Shown here: positions 10,031 to 22,184 of the stretch, piece after piece
Layout: each line of letters begins with the position of its first letter
Position numbering within the stretch: the stretch's first letter is position 1
From: an uncultured Methanobrevibacter sp.
GTDB lineage: Archaea; Methanobacteriota; Methanobacteria; Methanobacteriales; Methanobacteriaceae
DNA length: 64,000 nucleotides
NCBI RefSeq assembly: GCF_902771435.1
Contig: NZ_CACXXB010000017.1
Coordinates: forward strand, 41,409 to 105,408
Direction: 5' to 3'
Notes under the pieces: generated by a model
The model's database searches: none
Seen by the model: only the letters and a program-made list of their open reading frames with translations
What the model was told of the DNA's origin: nothing
Translations under genes and position numbers: made by a program

Positions 10031-10042
10031 GCGGTGTAATCT

Positions 10043-10876
10043 ATGGATATAATTCAGGGAATTATAATCGGTATTGTTCAGGGTCTGACTGAATTTTTGC
10101 CGGTTAGTAGTTCAGCTCATTTGGTGTTTATCCAAAACATATTGGGTGTTGAAAGCTCTCTCGCTTTCGATACTTTTCTTCATTTGGGGTCTCTACTTGC
10201 AGTCTTATGGTTCTTTAGAGGAGATATCATTAAAATGATTTTATCCTGGATAAGCAGTATTCAGGACATTATCCAGGGAAGATTCAGGCAAGGTTTAATC
10301 GATGATCCTTATAAAAGACTTGCGTGGTATGTTATTTTAGCAACTATTCCTGTCGCTATTGTGGGAGTATTGTTTGATGATGCTGTGGAGTCACTGTTTG
10401 CCGGCGCATTATACGTTCCTGCATTTTTCCTGTTCGTAACCGGTACAATACTTTACCTGTCTCAAAGAATGACAAGCGGTCAAATTAATTTAAAAAATAT
10501 TGGACCTAAGGAATCATTATTCATGGGTTTAGGTCAGGCATGTGCAGTCTTACCTGGTCTTTCACGTTCAGGTACAACAATCGCAGCAGGTCTTGTAATG
10601 GGACTTGACAAGGAATTTGCAGCCAAATTCAGTTTTATTTTATCAATTCCCGCTATTTTGGGCGCTTTTGTATTGCAGCTTAAAGACATCGGCGGGGCAA
10701 TGGATGCGAACTTCCTGCCTGTAATTTTAGGTTTCATTGCAGCATTTGTTGCTGGATACGCAGCTATTAAATGGATGCTTGAATTAATTCAAAAAAGAAG
10801 TTTGGACATTTTCGCTTACTACTGCTGGATAGTGGGCATAGTTGTATTCATGGGCTCAATAGCTCATATATTTTAG
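10043..10876 (+). CDS. uppP: Undecaprenyl-diphosphatase
   Basis: An integral membrane phosphatase of 277 residues that recycles polyprenyl diphosphate to the monophosphate used in cell-wall and glycan assembly. The catalytic motifs are intact: GLTEFLPVSSSAHL at about residues 14-27 and PGLSRSGTTIAAGL at about 171-184. About eight hydrophobic segments are visible. In Methanobacteriales the lipid carries pseudomurein precursors, which links this gene to the flippase and Mur ligases in the window. GCGGTG precedes the start. Confidence 0.94.
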   Translation: MDIIQGIIIGIVQGLTEFLPVSSSAHLVFIQNILGVESSLAFDTFLHLGSLLAVLWFFRGDIIKMILSWISSIQDIIQGRFRQGLIDDPYKRLAWYVILATIPVAIVGVLFDDAVESLFAGALYVPAFFLFVTGTILYLSQRMTSGQINLKNIGPKESLFMGLGQACAVLPGLSRSGTTIAAGLVMGLDKEFAAKFSFILSIPAILGAFVLQLKDIGGAMDANFLPVILGFIAAFVAGYAAIKWMLELIQKRSLDIFAYYCWIVGIVVFMGSIAHIF

Positions 10877-10926
10877 ATGTAATTGTAATTCAAAAAAAAA
10901 TAAATCAATTATCATATGATAATTGA

Positions 10927-12954
10927 TTATGCAATTACTTTAATTTTTTTGGTTAAGGTAGTGGTTCCATAAGTCTTAGTTGACTTGAAACCTACTTTAA
11001 CGGTATATTTTTTATTTGCTTTTAGGTTAATAGTGATTTTTGCCTGTCCTTTGGCATTTGTTGTTTTGATAAAAGTTTTACCGTTGAGTTTAAACTTAAC
11101 TTTAACATGCTTTATCGGTTTTTTATCTGCATTTTTAAAAGTGACAACAAATTTTCCTTTTTTGCGTATTGTAGTTTTTGAAGCTTTAATGATTGGTTTG
11201 ACTACTTTAACTTTTATGGTTTTGCTGTTCCCGGTATAGTATTTATTTCCTTTGTAGGTAACTTTTACATTGAATGTTTTAGGTGCATCCTTAATTTTAA
11301 AACGGGCTATTCCGTCATCATCAGTATATGCACTATATGTTTTACCTCCCATTTTAATTGATACCTTTTCACCGACAATGCCTTCTTTATAACAGTTCAG
11401 TAAGCTTACAGATAACTTTTTGGTGCTTTTATAGTATTTTGTAAAATCCTTTACACTCAATGTTGAATATTTTGAGTCCACATCCAATTTCAATATCTGG
11501 TTGTCGATTTTTGCATAAACCTCATCGTCATTCTCTTCAGGCTTAATATTAAATGTTGCAGCACCATTCACCAATTTTTTTGTAATGGTTTTTGAAGATG
11601 TGTAAACTGTAACTTCTAAAGGAAGATTAATGCCTTCATTTAATTTGAGGATCTCTTTTGTTTCATTGTCAAAGTAATAATTTAAATCTACAGTTAGAAT
11701 ATTATTCCTATTTTTATAAACAATGCCGTTATCTGATGAAAATGTCATGACCAGCCATCTGGAAGCGTTGATTTTTTCAGGTCTATGATCACTGCTGTGC
11801 GGAGAGTAATAATAGGTGCTTACGTTGTTTTGTCCCCACCAGCAGTATAGTGCAGTTGCATTATCATCCAATGCAATGTCTCCAAAATATCTGTCTTTTA
11901 TAATGTAGTTTCCAACAATTGCACATTTTTCCATGATGAGCTCGGTGTCTTTGAAGTTGTTGGTTACCGCTCCAAGGTATCCTGCATGATTTTTTTCAAA
12001 AATGGAATTATAAACTTTTGTAATAACATGCTGGCCGCTTGGCGGTGCTAAAATTGCCGCTGCATAATATTTGACATCATTATATCCGAAATAACTATTG
12101 TTTATGACCGCATAATTATGATTGCTTATGGCTCCCGCAGTATAGTTTGTAGTCAAATATTCGAATCTGCAGTTGTTGATTGTTGCATTTCCAAGGTTTA
12201 ACAGTGCTGCTGCTGAGTAAACCACAAAATTCCTTGAAAATATGCATCCGTCAAGGTTTAATTTTCCGTTAGATGCAATACAACACCCTACACTTTCCTG
12301 TGCAGTCATAACGTTTTGAGTAAAATTGGAATTTCTGATGATGGTTTGCCCGATTGTATAAATAACTCCTCCATATTGAACTGCAGTATTGTTTATAAAA
12401 CATGTATTTTCAATAGTCAATGTTCCAAAATTATTGTATATGGCTCCCCCATTGAGATATCCTTGAGAATTTCTTAAAATACAATTTTCAATTATAATTT
12501 GTCCGCCTTCATTATAAATCAGCCCTCCATTGTCAGTTAAATTACCATTTGTTAATGTAAGATTAATTAAAGTTAATTTGCTGTTTGAATTCATTGCAAA
12601 TAATCTTCCGGATAATTCACAGTCAATTATTGTATTCTCTTTTGATTTGCCGATAAGAGTAACTGATTTGTCTAATGAAATGTTTCTGTTGTCTTCACCC
12701 ACATAACGGCCATCATTTAGGTATATTGTAGAATCATTCGAAGTGTAATCTATAGCATGTCTTAAGCTATTGTAAGGATTTCCCTGACTTCCATCACCTA
12801 AATGGTCATTGCCGTCTGGCGAAATATATGCTTCAGATGTATCTGAACTTGTAATATTAGTATTAATATCGTCTATTGCACTAACACAGTTTATTGATGT
12901 AATTATTGATAAAATTACTAAAATAAGCAATATTTGTTTATATCGTCTATTCAT
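10927..12954 (-). CDS. Secreted adhesin-like protein (beta-helix plus Ig-like repeats)
   Basis: A 675-residue protein with a clear signal peptide (basic start, hydrophobic core to residue 26, cut near CVSA). Residues about 40-370 hold right-handed beta-helix repeats in which short N-rich turns recur (for example NGGAIYNNFGTLTIENTCF). This segment is of the polymorphic-outer-membrane-like type common in Methanobrevibacter. Two or three Ig-like bacterial modules follow (about 440-675), each with a GxA(R/K)(F/I)xI turn. No membrane anchor or sortase motif is seen at the C-terminus. It is probably displayed on or shed from the cell wall; its ligand is unknown. It is flanked by core genes and reads opposite to uppP. 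Confidence 0.85.
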   Translation of the reverse strand: MNRRYKQILLILVILSIITSINCVSAIDDINTNITSSDTSEAYISPDGNDHLGDGSQGNPYNSLRHAIDYTSNDSTIYLNDGRYVGEDNRNISLDKSVTLIGKSKENTIIDCELSGRLFAMNSNSKLTLINLTLTNGNLTDNGGLIYNEGGQIIIENCILRNSQGYLNGGAIYNNFGTLTIENTCFINNTAVQYGGVIYTIGQTIIRNSNFTQNVMTAQESVGCCIASNGKLNLDGCIFSRNFVVYSAAALLNLGNATINNCRFEYLTTNYTAGAISNHNYAVINNSYFGYNDVKYYAAAILAPPSGQHVITKVYNSIFEKNHAGYLGAVTNNFKDTELIMEKCAIVGNYIIKDRYFGDIALDDNATALYCWWGQNNVSTYYYSPHSSDHRPEKINASRWLVMTFSSDNGIVYKNRNNILTVDLNYYFDNETKEILKLNEGINLPLEVTVYTSSKTITKKLVNGAATFNIKPEENDDEVYAKIDNQILKLDVDSKYSTLSVKDFTKYYKSTKKLSVSLLNCYKEGIVGEKVSIKMGGKTYSAYTDDDGIARFKIKDAPKTFNVKVTYKGNKYYTGNSKTIKVKVVKPIIKASKTTIRKKGKFVVTFKNADKKPIKHVKVKFKLNGKTFIKTTNAKGQAKITINLKANKKYTVKVGFKSTKTYGTTTLTKKIKVIA

Positions 12955-13101
12955 TTTACCCTCCTTGTATAAGAATGTTCTTATCGATAGTAATTTTGTA
13001 GAATAAAATTAATAAAGATATCTAATGGGGGTGTAAAATGGTTGATCTGTGAAAAATTTTTGGTGATGATATAAATTAAAAAAAGGTTTAGAGAAATATC
13101 T

Positions 13102-14169
13102 CTAATTGCATACCTTTTCTATTCTTTTTCTAAGTTTTTCAACGGAATTTCCTAAAACGAGTGCAGTGTACATGGCTCCTCCGGCTCCTGCGCCCTCTTT
13201 AACAAATCCTTTCAGGTAATTTTTCAAACCGCCATGCTCTGATTCTTCAAATCTCGGATTCACTACATTAACGGTAATGTTATCGTCAATCTGTTTCAAT
13301 ATTCCGAAGAGGTCTGCGGTTTCATCGCCCGCTACAAATACTGTAGTGGCCAGGTTGATTCTTGAAAAGTCAAAGTTAGGCTGTACTGATTTTACAATGG
13401 CACAGACTGCAGCCATCTGTGTTCCTCCTGCCAAAATAATCGGAATATCAGAACCCAGTACGATTCCTGCCATTGCAGCTAATGTAGGGTCTCCAACTGC
13501 TCCGATGGCCTGCATTGCATCAATGTCATCTTTTTCAGGGTCAAGCCCTGCATTTTTCAATCCTTCATCGACGACTTTTGTTTTCATGTCATGAGGATTG
13601 TGGGGCATGCTGCCGCTGACTTTTTCATTTGCATCATAACCCAAAGCTCTTAAGACTCCTAACGCGGTGGTAGTTCCTGCAGCAATGCTTTCTCCGATAA
13701 TTAGCATTTCATGTCTTCTTGACAACTCAGCACCCAAATCTTTTGCATTTTCAAATATTTCTAACGGATTTAAAACTCCTTTACCTGTTCTAATGTCTCT
13801 TCCGTAGTCTTTTCCGAGATGGACATATTCAACGTCAGGCTTAATTTTGGAACCGGCATCAACAATGACGAATGGGATATTTGCAAGTTGCAGTGCAGCT
13901 TTAGTAAGTCTTGCAGGTGTCGGTGCCGCTTCATCACCCACTACGGTTTCAGCAGGCGCTTCACAGCATCTTACTTCGCCTAAAATCATAAATTCGGCAT
14001 CTGAAGCGGGAGTGTATTCTGTCAGGTCCGCTGATGGGCCTGCTCCTGAAATTCCTTCAATCAATGAGGTTTCAGTAGTTCCAATTGTAAGTAAAAATAC
14101 CGGATCATCACATTTCTGAAGCATTTTGGTTAATTCTTCAGATCCGTAAGTTGTAATTCCATCAATCAT
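13102..14169 (-). CDS. CobT-like protein (nicotinate-nucleotide dimethylbenzimidazole phosphoribosyltransferase-related, UPF0284)
   Basis: A 355-residue member of the archaeal CobT-related family. The ATG at 14169 is chosen over a GTG nine bases upstream because AAGGTG lies at proper distance. Typical segments are TIGTTETSLIEGISGAGPSADLTEYTPASDAE near the start, IIGESIAAGTTTALGVL in the middle, and ILAGGTQMAAVCAIVKS near residue 245. Archaeal members are thought to attach the lower base of the corrinoid cofactor needed by methyltransferases; the precise base is unknown. The gene overlaps the end of the upstream hypothetical gene by eight bases, so the two form an operon. Confidence 0.85.
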   Translation of the reverse strand: MIDGITTYGSEELTKMLQKCDDPVFLLTIGTTETSLIEGISGAGPSADLTEYTPASDAEFMILGEVRCCEAPAETVVGDEAAPTPARLTKAALQLANIPFVIVDAGSKIKPDVEYVHLGKDYGRDIRTGKGVLNPLEIFENAKDLGAELSRRHEMLIIGESIAAGTTTALGVLRALGYDANEKVSGSMPHNPHDMKTKVVDEGLKNAGLDPEKDDIDAMQAIGAVGDPTLAAMAGIVLGSDIPIILAGGTQMAAVCAIVKSVQPNFDFSRINLATTVFVAGDETADLFGILKQIDDNITVNVVNPRFEESEHGGLKNYLKGFVKEGAGAGGAMYTALVLGNSVEKLRKRIEKVCN

Positions 14170-14710
14170 TGTTTTCACCTTGTTTTTTCAACAAATCAAT
14201 AATGATTTTATTTTGATTAATAATTTTCTTGTTTTGAATCATGATTTTCTTAAGCATTTCGATTTCCGGAAGTTCATCGTCCCTGTAGAATTGCTTGCCG
14301 TCCCTTGCCCTTGGCGGAATTCTGATCTGGTCTTTTGGAGGCAGTGATGTTTTTTCTTCCATAGGAGGAACTTCCATTTGCTCTTGAGGCGCTGACTGTT
14401 CGTCTGACCTTGGAGGTATGACTCCTCTTGAAGCGCTGTCCTCGTTTGAAACGAAGTCAACATATCTGTGTGTTACCTTATTTTTTGACCTTTCGTCAAG
14501 CAATTCCATCATTCTGTCATCCACTTCTTTAACACCGTGAAGTTGTTCCTGTTCCACCTCATGCAATAATCTTTTTTGAATATTGTAAGCATTATAAATT
14601 GGAATTCCACGAATTTCACATTCGTTTTTAAACATTTCACTGATGTTAATGTCTCCTGTCAATTTTTTAACTCTTTTCTGTTCCGGAGTATTCGCACTAT
14701 AAAATCCCAT
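14162..14710 (-). CDS. Conserved hypothetical protein with C-terminal coiled coil
   Basis: A 182-residue hydrophilic protein. Residues 1-85 look folded and charged. Residues 95-140 are proline-rich and low-complexity (IPPRSDEQ, VPPMEEK, IPPRARDGKQF). Residues 150-178 form an amphipathic helix with repeated N-K-I-I-x-x-N pattern, suggesting a short oligomerising coiled coil. No signal peptide is seen. I do not recognise the family; overlap with the CobT-like gene suggests co-expression. Confidence 0.65.
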   Translation of the reverse strand: MGFYSANTPEQKRVKKLTGDINISEMFKNECEIRGIPIYNAYNIQKRLLHEVEQEQLHGVKEVDDRMMELLDERSKNKVTHRYVDFVSNEDSASRGVIPPRSDEQSAPQEQMEVPPMEEKTSLPPKDQIRIPPRARDGKQFYRDDELPEIEMLKKIMIQNKKIINQNKIIIDLLKKQGENND

Positions 14711-14789
14711 GTTTTCACATTTGTTTTTTAAATTTAAAAAATATTTTTATATTCTTAATTATTAAATAATATTAATTAAATTTTTTTAG

Positions 14790-16388
<1,599 letters not shown>

Positions 16389-16437
16389 TTTCACTTCCAA
16401 TGGGGCAACCTTATTTTTCAATTTTTAACTGCAAAAA

Positions 16438-17025
16438 CTAGAGTCCGTAAGCCCACATGGCAATCAAAGGTGTAATGTGGCCTTCAATAACGGCTGCAAC
16501 AGCCAGTAGGATTACCATAACTACAAATATTGACAGAATATCTTTAAAATCAATATTATGCTCTTTGATCGTGTTTTTAAAATTCCTTTTTTTGATTATA
16601 TCAATTTCGATTTTTGTCAACTTAAAGGCGATTGCCAGGGATAATGCTCCTGCGGTGTATTCTAATATGGCATGTGGCAGGATTGTTGAGCATGCGAATT
16701 TCAAATCAAAACCGAAAACATATCCGATTGAAATTCCATTGAAAACAGTTACTGCAAAGGAAAAAATGGAAAAAATCAATCCGCCAATAATTGTTAAAAA
16801 ATCAACGATGAAATTGTGAATGAATAAGCTGATTGAGCTTGAAGCGGTGCTTACATTATTATTGACCGGGTTTGAAGATAGTGCATTTGATATGAAATTT
16901 AATTTATCGCCATTGTATATGTATCCCATACCTGCACCGATAATGGCCGAAATAAACATTATCAGTATTGCAGTTATTATGACTTTTTTGTTGCGTTCTA
17001 TGAATCCTTCTTCAAATAGTTTCAT
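16438..17025 (-). CDS. SpoIIM-like membrane protein (DUF95 / stage II sporulation protein M family)
   Basis: A 195-residue protein with about five hydrophobic segments (near residues 17-36, 68-100, 103-120, 115-135 and 165-190). The motif FNGISIGYVFGF followed by ILPHAILEYTAG is diagnostic of the SpoIIM/DUF95 family. In bacteria the protein takes part in wall remodelling; in archaea its role is unknown. It converges on the kae1-bud32 gene. Confidence 0.85.
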   Translation of the reverse strand: MKLFEEGFIERNKKVIITAILIMFISAIIGAGMGYIYNGDKLNFISNALSSNPVNNNVSTASSSISLFIHNFIVDFLTIIGGLIFSIFSFAVTVFNGISIGYVFGFDLKFACSTILPHAILEYTAGALSLAIAFKLTKIEIDIIKKRNFKNTIKEHNIDFKDILSIFVVMVILLAVAAVIEGHITPLIAMWAYGL

Positions 17026-17170
17026 AATTATAACTATGTCGAAATAATTATTTAAATTTGAATTTCAATGAGGCGTATCTTTTACATGTCCAGTCATTGG
17101 TTTTTTAAGTTCTGGAAAACATTTTCAAAAACCAACATATATAATAAAAACCACCTTCATATTTAAAAAT

Positions 17171-17722
17171 ATGATAACATTTATAACTGGTAACGAACAT
17201 AAAGTAAAAGAAGCAGAGAATATTTTCAAGGATTATGACATTAACTTGAAGCATATTGATTTAGGTTACGAAGAGCCTCAGGGAACTCTTGAGGAAGTGG
17301 CCATATCAGGCGCAAAATATGCTTGTCATGAACTTGACTGTCCTGTGATTGTGGAAGATGCTGGTTTATTCATTAAAGCTTTGAATGGATTTCCAGGAAC
17401 ATATTCACATTATGTTCAAGATACTATTGGAAATCAGGGAATTTTAAAGTTATTAGCAGATTCTGATGACCGTTATGCCGAATTCAGGTCAGTTATTGGG
17501 TACTGTGCCCCCAATTCTGAGCCCAAGATCTTTTTAGGCAAAGTGTCAGGAGAAATCGCAGTTGAAGAAAGGGGAGATTTAGGTTTCGCTTTTGATCCGT
17601 TGTTTTATGTACCTAGTTTAGGTAAGACTTTCGGAGAACTTACAACTGATGAAAAAAACCAATTTTCACATAGAAAAAATTCTTTAGAAAAATTTATCAA
17701 ATGGTATTCTAGTCAAGATTAA
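17171..17722 (+). CDS. rdgB: XTP/dITP diphosphatase (house-cleaning nucleotide pyrophosphatase)
   Basis: Hydrolyses non-canonical purine triphosphates to monophosphates so they are not built into DNA or RNA. The 183-residue length and motifs fit the HAM1/RdgB family: [14 protein letters not shown] (residues 3-16), [22 protein letters not shown] (around 61-82), [11 protein letters not shown] and a final [11 protein letters not shown]. The gene is followed by S15, an arrangement also seen in related archaea. Confidence 0.95.
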   Translation: MITFITGNEHKVKEAENIFKDYDINLKHIDLGYEEPQGTLEEVAISGAKYACHELDCPVIVEDAGLFIKALNGFPGTYSHYVQDTIGNQGILKLLADSDDRYAEFRSVIGYCAPNSEPKIFLGKVSGEIAVEERGDLGFAFDPLFYVPSLGKTFGELTTDEKNQFSHRKNSLEKFIKWYSSQD

Positions 17723-17791
17723 CATTGTTTTTCTAATAATATACTTAATTGGGCTTATTTAAGATTTAAAAAATTTAAAGAGGTTTATATT

Positions 17792-18190
17792 ATGGCAAGA
17801 CCAGAATGGGTAACTTATAGTGATGAAGAAATTGAAGAAATGATTTTAAAATTTAACAGAGAAGGTAAAAGTACTTCCGAAATCGGTATTGTATTAAGAG
17901 ACCAATACGGAATTCCATCAGTTAAAGATGTAACCGGCGAAAGAATTACCGAAATTTTAAGAAGAAACGGTCAAGCTGGAGACTATCCGGAAGACTTAAT
18001 GAACTTAATCAGAAGAGCTGTTAACATCAGAGATCACTTAGAAGAAAACCCTAAAGATTTACACTCCAGAAGAGGTTTAACTATCATTGAATCCAGAATC
18101 AGAAGATTAGCTTCTTACTATGTAAATGAAGGTAAATTACCAGAAGGATGGAGATATAATCCAAGAGAAGCAGCACTCCTTGTTAAATAG
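17792..18190 (+). CDS. rpsO: 30S ribosomal protein S15 (uS15)
   Basis: A 132-residue archaeal-type uS15 with the N-terminal extension found in archaea and eukaryotes ([31 protein letters not shown]). The core ends in [35 protein letters not shown]. It binds the central domain of 16S rRNA. AGAGG lies before the start. The RecJ-like gene starts within or just after its end. Confidence 0.97.
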   Translation: MARPEWVTYSDEEIEEMILKFNREGKSTSEIGIVLRDQYGIPSVKDVTGERITEILRRNGQAGDYPEDLMNLIRRAVNIRDHLEENPKDLHSRRGLTIIESRIRRLASYYVNEGKLPEGWRYNPREAALLVK

Positions 18191-19514
18191 AGCTAGTGAA
18201 GCTTGCAATATGCTCAAAGAGCATATGGAAAATGATACTGTTATCAGATTAATTTCTCATAACGACGCTGATGGAATCTCAGCAGCGGCAGTCATAGCGA
18301 ATGCTTTGGCCGAAGAGGATGTTCAATTCCATGCAACTCTCGTCCCACGTCTTAAGGAAGATATGGTTAATCAGCTTAGAAGTGAAAAGCATGATTTATT
18401 CATATTTTCAGATATGGGCAGTCCGTTCATTAAGGAATTCAACACCTACAAGCATGATGTTATTGTTGCCGACCACCATCAGGTTAATGATACCGAAGCT
18501 GAAAGCAATGTCGTCCATGTGAATCCGCACCTTTTCGGTGTTGATGGAAGTAAGGACTTATGCGGTGCAGGTTCTGCTTATTTGACTATCAGGGATTTGG
18601 ACAAAAAACATCTGGCTTATTATGCGTTGGTTGGAGCATTTGGTGATATGCAAGGTCAGGAAGGTTTTACAGGTGTAAACAAATTGATTCTTGACGATGC
18701 TCTTGAAAGTGGAAATCTGGAGATTCATGAAGGTTTAAAGATTGTTTCAAAATCATCAGAACCGATTTTCAAATCTCTGGCCTACACATTTTCACCACCC
18801 CTTCCGGGAATCAGTGGAGATTTGGATGGAGCCCGCGAGTTTCTGGAGCGCATGAACCTGTCTTATGGAATCAAATTCACAGACCTTGAAGATGAAGAAA
18901 AGGACTTGCTGAAGGATGCTTTAATCAGCATCAATCCTGATATTTTTGGGGATTGTTATACAGTTGTAAAGGAATCTCCGATGTTGCGTGATTTGGAGGA
19001 GTATTCATATATTCTTGATGCATGCGGCAAAAACAAAAAACAGGGATTGGGTTTAAGCATTGCTTTAGGCGAAAAGGATCAGGCTTTGGATGCCGCTTTA
19101 AGATTGCAACGCCAGTACCGTGACCAGATTGTCAAAGGTCTTGAATGGATTAAAAAGGAAGGAGCTCAACAATTAAATTCAATCCAATACCTTTACAGTG
19201 AAGATAAAATGTTGAAATCCATAATGGGAACCATTGCAAGCATTGGTTTGTCCGTTGAGCTATTGGATGATTCCAAACCAGTACTTGGTCTTTCAAGACT
19301 TCACAAGGATATTAAGATTTCAGGAAGAACAACCAGAGACATGGTTGCAAAAGGCGTTAATTTAGGAAAAGCCCTTCAGGATTCATCCAACAATTTCGGT
19401 GGAACCGGAGGAGGCCACGATATAGCGGCTGGTGCAATGATACCTTATGACAGTAAAGATAATTTCTTACACTTAGTTGATGAAATGGTTGAATATCAAT
19501 TAAACAGTGATTAA
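18180..19514 (+). CDS. DHH-family phosphoesterase (archaeal RecJ-like exonuclease)
   Basis: A single-strand-specific nuclease of the DHH superfamily; archaeal relatives associate with the GINS/MCM replicative helicase. Motif I is [13 protein letters not shown] near the start, motif III is VADHHQV, and the C-terminal DHHA1 domain holds [15 protein letters not shown]. The start is uncertain: the frame is open into rpsO, and TTG at 18180 gives [14 protein letters not shown], which looks conserved, while ATG at 18210 is a fallback. Either way the gene is translationally linked to rpsO. Confidence 0.87.
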   Translation: MLNRASEACNMLKEHMENDTVIRLISHNDADGISAAAVIANALAEEDVQFHATLVPRLKEDMVNQLRSEKHDLFIFSDMGSPFIKEFNTYKHDVIVADHHQVNDTEAESNVVHVNPHLFGVDGSKDLCGAGSAYLTIRDLDKKHLAYYALVGAFGDMQGQEGFTGVNKLILDDALESGNLEIHEGLKIVSKSSEPIFKSLAYTFSPPLPGISGDLDGAREFLERMNLSYGIKFTDLEDEEKDLLKDALISINPDIFGDCYTVVKESPMLRDLEEYSYILDACGKNKKQGLGLSIALGEKDQALDAALRLQRQYRDQIVKGLEWIKKEGAQQLNSIQYLYSEDKMLKSIMGTIASIGLSVELLDDSKPVLGLSRLHKDIKISGRTTRDMVAKGVNLGKALQDSSNNFGGTGGGHDIAAGAMIPYDSKDNFLHLVDEMVEYQLNSD

Positions 19515-19515
19515 T

Positions 19516-20703
19516 ATGTTTTTAACAAAAGAAGAACAACAAATGTGCGATGGGGAATTTGGAGAAACCATCAGAAAAAGTATGGATATACTTGTAGCCT
19601 TAGGCGATATCTATGGAGCTTCCAAATTGGTTGACATTACCTCCGCACAGGTATCCGGTGTTTCTTACAAAACAATCGGAGATGCCGGTTTGGAATATCT
19701 TGAGGATTTGGCTTTGGACGGTTCCGGAAAAGCTAGTGTAAATGCATCACTGAATCCTCCTGGAACCGATTTGGATAACTGGGAAGCATTGGGTTTTCCA
19801 AAGGACTTTGCAATAAAGCAAAATCAGATTGTAGATGCATATGCCAAACTGGGAATTTCCAAAACATGTACCTGCACTCCATATCTTGTAGGTAATGTTC
19901 CAAGGTTCAGAGACCACGTTTCATGGTCCGAATCATCTGCTGTTGCTTACGTAAACTCTGTAATCGGTGCCAGAACCAATCGTGAAGGAGGTCCTGCAGC
20001 ACTTGCAGCAGCAATCGTTGGAAAAACTCCATTGTATGGTTTTCATTTGGAGCAAAACAGAAAAGCCAACCTTGTTGTTAATGTTAGCTGCGAATTAAGC
20101 GGCGCTGATTTTGGCGCATTGGGTTACATCATCGGTAAAGTTGTTGGCGGTGGAGTGCCTTACTTCAAGCTTCAAAACACTCCTAACAATAACGATTTGA
20201 AAACCCTTGGTGCCGCTTTGGCATCATCAGGTTCCGTTGCACTTTATCACATTGATAATGTAACTCCTGAATTCGACAAGGCCGGTGAGGCTGAAGTTGA
20301 GGATATAATGTTCATATCAGAAAATGAAATCAATGAAACCCGTCAGAAATTATCAACCACTGATAAGGATCCTGATTTAATCTGTTTAGGCTGTCCTCAC
20401 GCATCACTTGAAGAAATTAAGCAGGTAGCAAGTATCGTACAGGGAAAAACTATTAAGAACAAACTATGGATTTGCACATCAGTCAGCGTAAAGGCAACAG
20501 CCGACAGGATGGGCTACACAGAAATTATTGAAAATGCGGGTGGAAATGTTGTATGTGACACCTGTATGGTTGTGGCTCCTATTGAAGATATGGGCTTTGA
20601 AGTGATTGGTGTAAATTCAGCAAAGGCAGCAAACTATGTTCCATCAATGTGTGGACTTGATGTTGTTTATAATGATGTAGAAAACCTTATTCAATTCGAA
20701 TAA
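19516..20703 (+). CDS. Aconitase X large subunit (likely phosphomevalonate dehydratase)
   Basis: A 395-residue DUF521/AcnX catalytic subunit. The ATG at 19516 follows the RecJ-like stop by one base; a GTG at 19507 is possible. Family marks are [21 protein letters not shown] (about residue 45), [14 protein letters not shown] (about 115), the [23 protein letters not shown] segment and late cysteines in [12 protein letters not shown], which ligate an Fe-S cluster. In archaea this enzyme with a small subunit dehydrates phosphomevalonate in the modified mevalonate route to isoprenoid lipids. The small subunit gene is not in the window. Confidence 0.9.
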   Translation: MFLTKEEQQMCDGEFGETIRKSMDILVALGDIYGASKLVDITSAQVSGVSYKTIGDAGLEYLEDLALDGSGKASVNASLNPPGTDLDNWEALGFPKDFAIKQNQIVDAYAKLGISKTCTCTPYLVGNVPRFRDHVSWSESSAVAYVNSVIGARTNREGGPAALAAAIVGKTPLYGFHLEQNRKANLVVNVSCELSGADFGALGYIIGKVVGGGVPYFKLQNTPNNNDLKTLGAALASSGSVALYHIDNVTPEFDKAGEAEVEDIMFISENEINETRQKLSTTDKDPDLICLGCPHASLEEIKQVASIVQGKTIKNKLWICTSVSVKATADRMGYTEIIENAGGNVVCDTCMVVAPIEDMGFEVIGVNSAKAANYVPSMCGLDVVYNDVENLIQFE

Positions 20704-20717
20704 GTTTTCTCAAACTC

Positions 20718-20726
20718 TTTTTTTTT
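20718..20726 (+). terminator. Oligo-T terminator after aconitase X gene
   Basis: Nine T residues lie 15 bases after the stop codon, before the next promoter region and the Mur ligase gene. Typical archaeal termination signal; called by pattern only. Confidence 0.5.
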
Positions 20727-20798
20727 AAAACTTATTAAACTTTAAATTACATAAACTCTATAAATTATACTAATAGAAATTATGAGGAAGACTTTTTT

Positions 20799-22184
20799 AT
20801 GAATTACTTAGTTGTTGGTGCCGGAAATGCTAGTAGGCCTGTTGCAAGATTGCTAAATTATTTGGGCCATAAAGTTGTAATAACTGATTTAAAAGATATT
20901 TCAGAATTTAAAATTGAATTTCAAAGAAGTTTAATTGAAATGGAAAAGGAAGGTGTTATTCTGGACCTGCCTAATAAAGATCCATCAACAGACGGGTTCG
21001 ATGCAGTTTATATGCCTCCGACATTACCTGATTCCGCTCCGATAGCTCAAAAAGTTAAAAATTCAAATCTAAAAGTCTTAACCAATGAAGAATTTTCCCG
21101 AATCGTCAACGACCTGATTCCTGTCGACATCATCGGTATCACCGGAACCATGGGTAAGACTACAACAACCTTCATTACTACAAGTCTTTTCAAACAGGCA
21201 GGATTTAAAGTGTGGTCCTGTTCATCACTTGTAAACAACCTGGTTTCAGAAGCCATCATCGACGGTATAGTAAAAGGAAAAGCAGATGATTGTGATATAG
21301 CTATTTTTGAACTTCCTCACGGCACTATAGGTCTTCTAAATAGATTGAATGTTAAAATAGGTCTTTTGACAAATATTGCAGAGGACCATCTGTCAGAATT
21401 CGGAGGTTCACTTGAAAAATACCAGCAGCGCAAACTTGTCCTGCAGGCAATGAGCGAAACTTTCATTGCAAACAATTCCTGCCGTGACATTATCGAAAGC
21501 GTCCGTGATGATGCAATCTATTATGCATTGGATGAGGATGTGGACTTCAAGGGAACTGTTGGGGAAAAATCATTGACAATAAAGTCAAAGGATGTGGAAT
21601 TTACAACCCCATTTTATATGATGAGCTATTTCTTTGAAAACTCCGTTGCTGCATCAGCAGCTGCATTGACATACGGCGTCAGTGAAAAAGACATTACTGA
21701 TGCACTGACTGTATTTAAGGGATTGCCTGCACACATGGAGGATGTCGGAGATTACAACGGAAGAAGGGTAATTCTGGATTCCGCATTTTTATATGACGGA
21801 ATGAAAATTACATTGGACTATTTTAAGGATGAAAGTGTAGTCCTGTTCCTGGATCATTTTGATACATTATCTGTAAGGGATAAGGCTGAAGTTGGCGAAT
21901 TAGTAAGCAACTATGATATCAAGGCAGTAATAGCAAGCGGATTTAATGAAGTGACTCAAGAGGTTGAAATGGAAGCGGCCCAGGAAATTCTGGATGCAAT
22001 TTCCAATCCTGACATTGAAAAGATAGCTGTTGAAAATATAGAGATAGCCGCATGTGAGACATTCAAATATTCAAGACCTGGTGATATCATTTTACATATG
22101 GGTCCCCTCATAGCATACGACAGGCTTACTACAGTGGACAAGATTATGAAAGGATTAGAGGAAGGGAGCAAAAAGTATGAATAA
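20799..22184 (+). CDS. Mur ligase family protein (pseudomurein peptide ligase candidate)
   Basis: A 461-residue ATP-dependent ligase. Residues 1-105 form a Rossmann-like N-terminal domain (VVGAGNASRPVARLLNYLG). The ATP loop GITGTMGKTTTTF starts at residue 113, LTNIAEDHLSEFGGSLEKY near 190 supplies the Mur metal site, and the C-terminal domain begins near residue 310. In methanogens such proteins join amino acids to the pseudomurein precursor. The gene overlaps the next Mur ligase by eight bases, so the pair is probably made together. Which peptide step it performs cannot be told. Confidence 0.85.
   Translation: MNYLVVGAGNASRPVARLLNYLGHKVVITDLKDISEFKIEFQRSLIEMEKEGVILDLPNKDPSTDGFDAVYMPPTLPDSAPIAQKVKNSNLKVLTNEEFSRIVNDLIPVDIIGITGTMGKTTTTFITTSLFKQAGFKVWSCSSLVNNLVSEAIIDGIVKGKADDCDIAIFELPHGTIGLLNRLNVKIGLLTNIAEDHLSEFGGSLEKYQQRKLVLQAMSETFIANNSCRDIIESVRDDAIYYALDEDVDFKGTVGEKSLTIKSKDVEFTTPFYMMSYFFENSVAASAAALTYGVSEKDITDALTVFKGLPAHMEDVGDYNGRRVILDSAFLYDGMKITLDYFKDESVVLFLDHFDTLSVRDKAEVGELVSNYDIKAVIASGFNEVTQEVEMEAAQEILDAISNPDIEKIAVENIEIAACETFKYSRPGDIILHMGPLIAYDRLTTVDKIMKGLEEGSKKYE

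Noticed and set aside
19507..19515. GTG start for the aconitase X subunit
   Set aside because: It would overlap the RecJ-like stop and add MIN before MFLTKEE; ATG at 19516 is a more typical start, though not proven.
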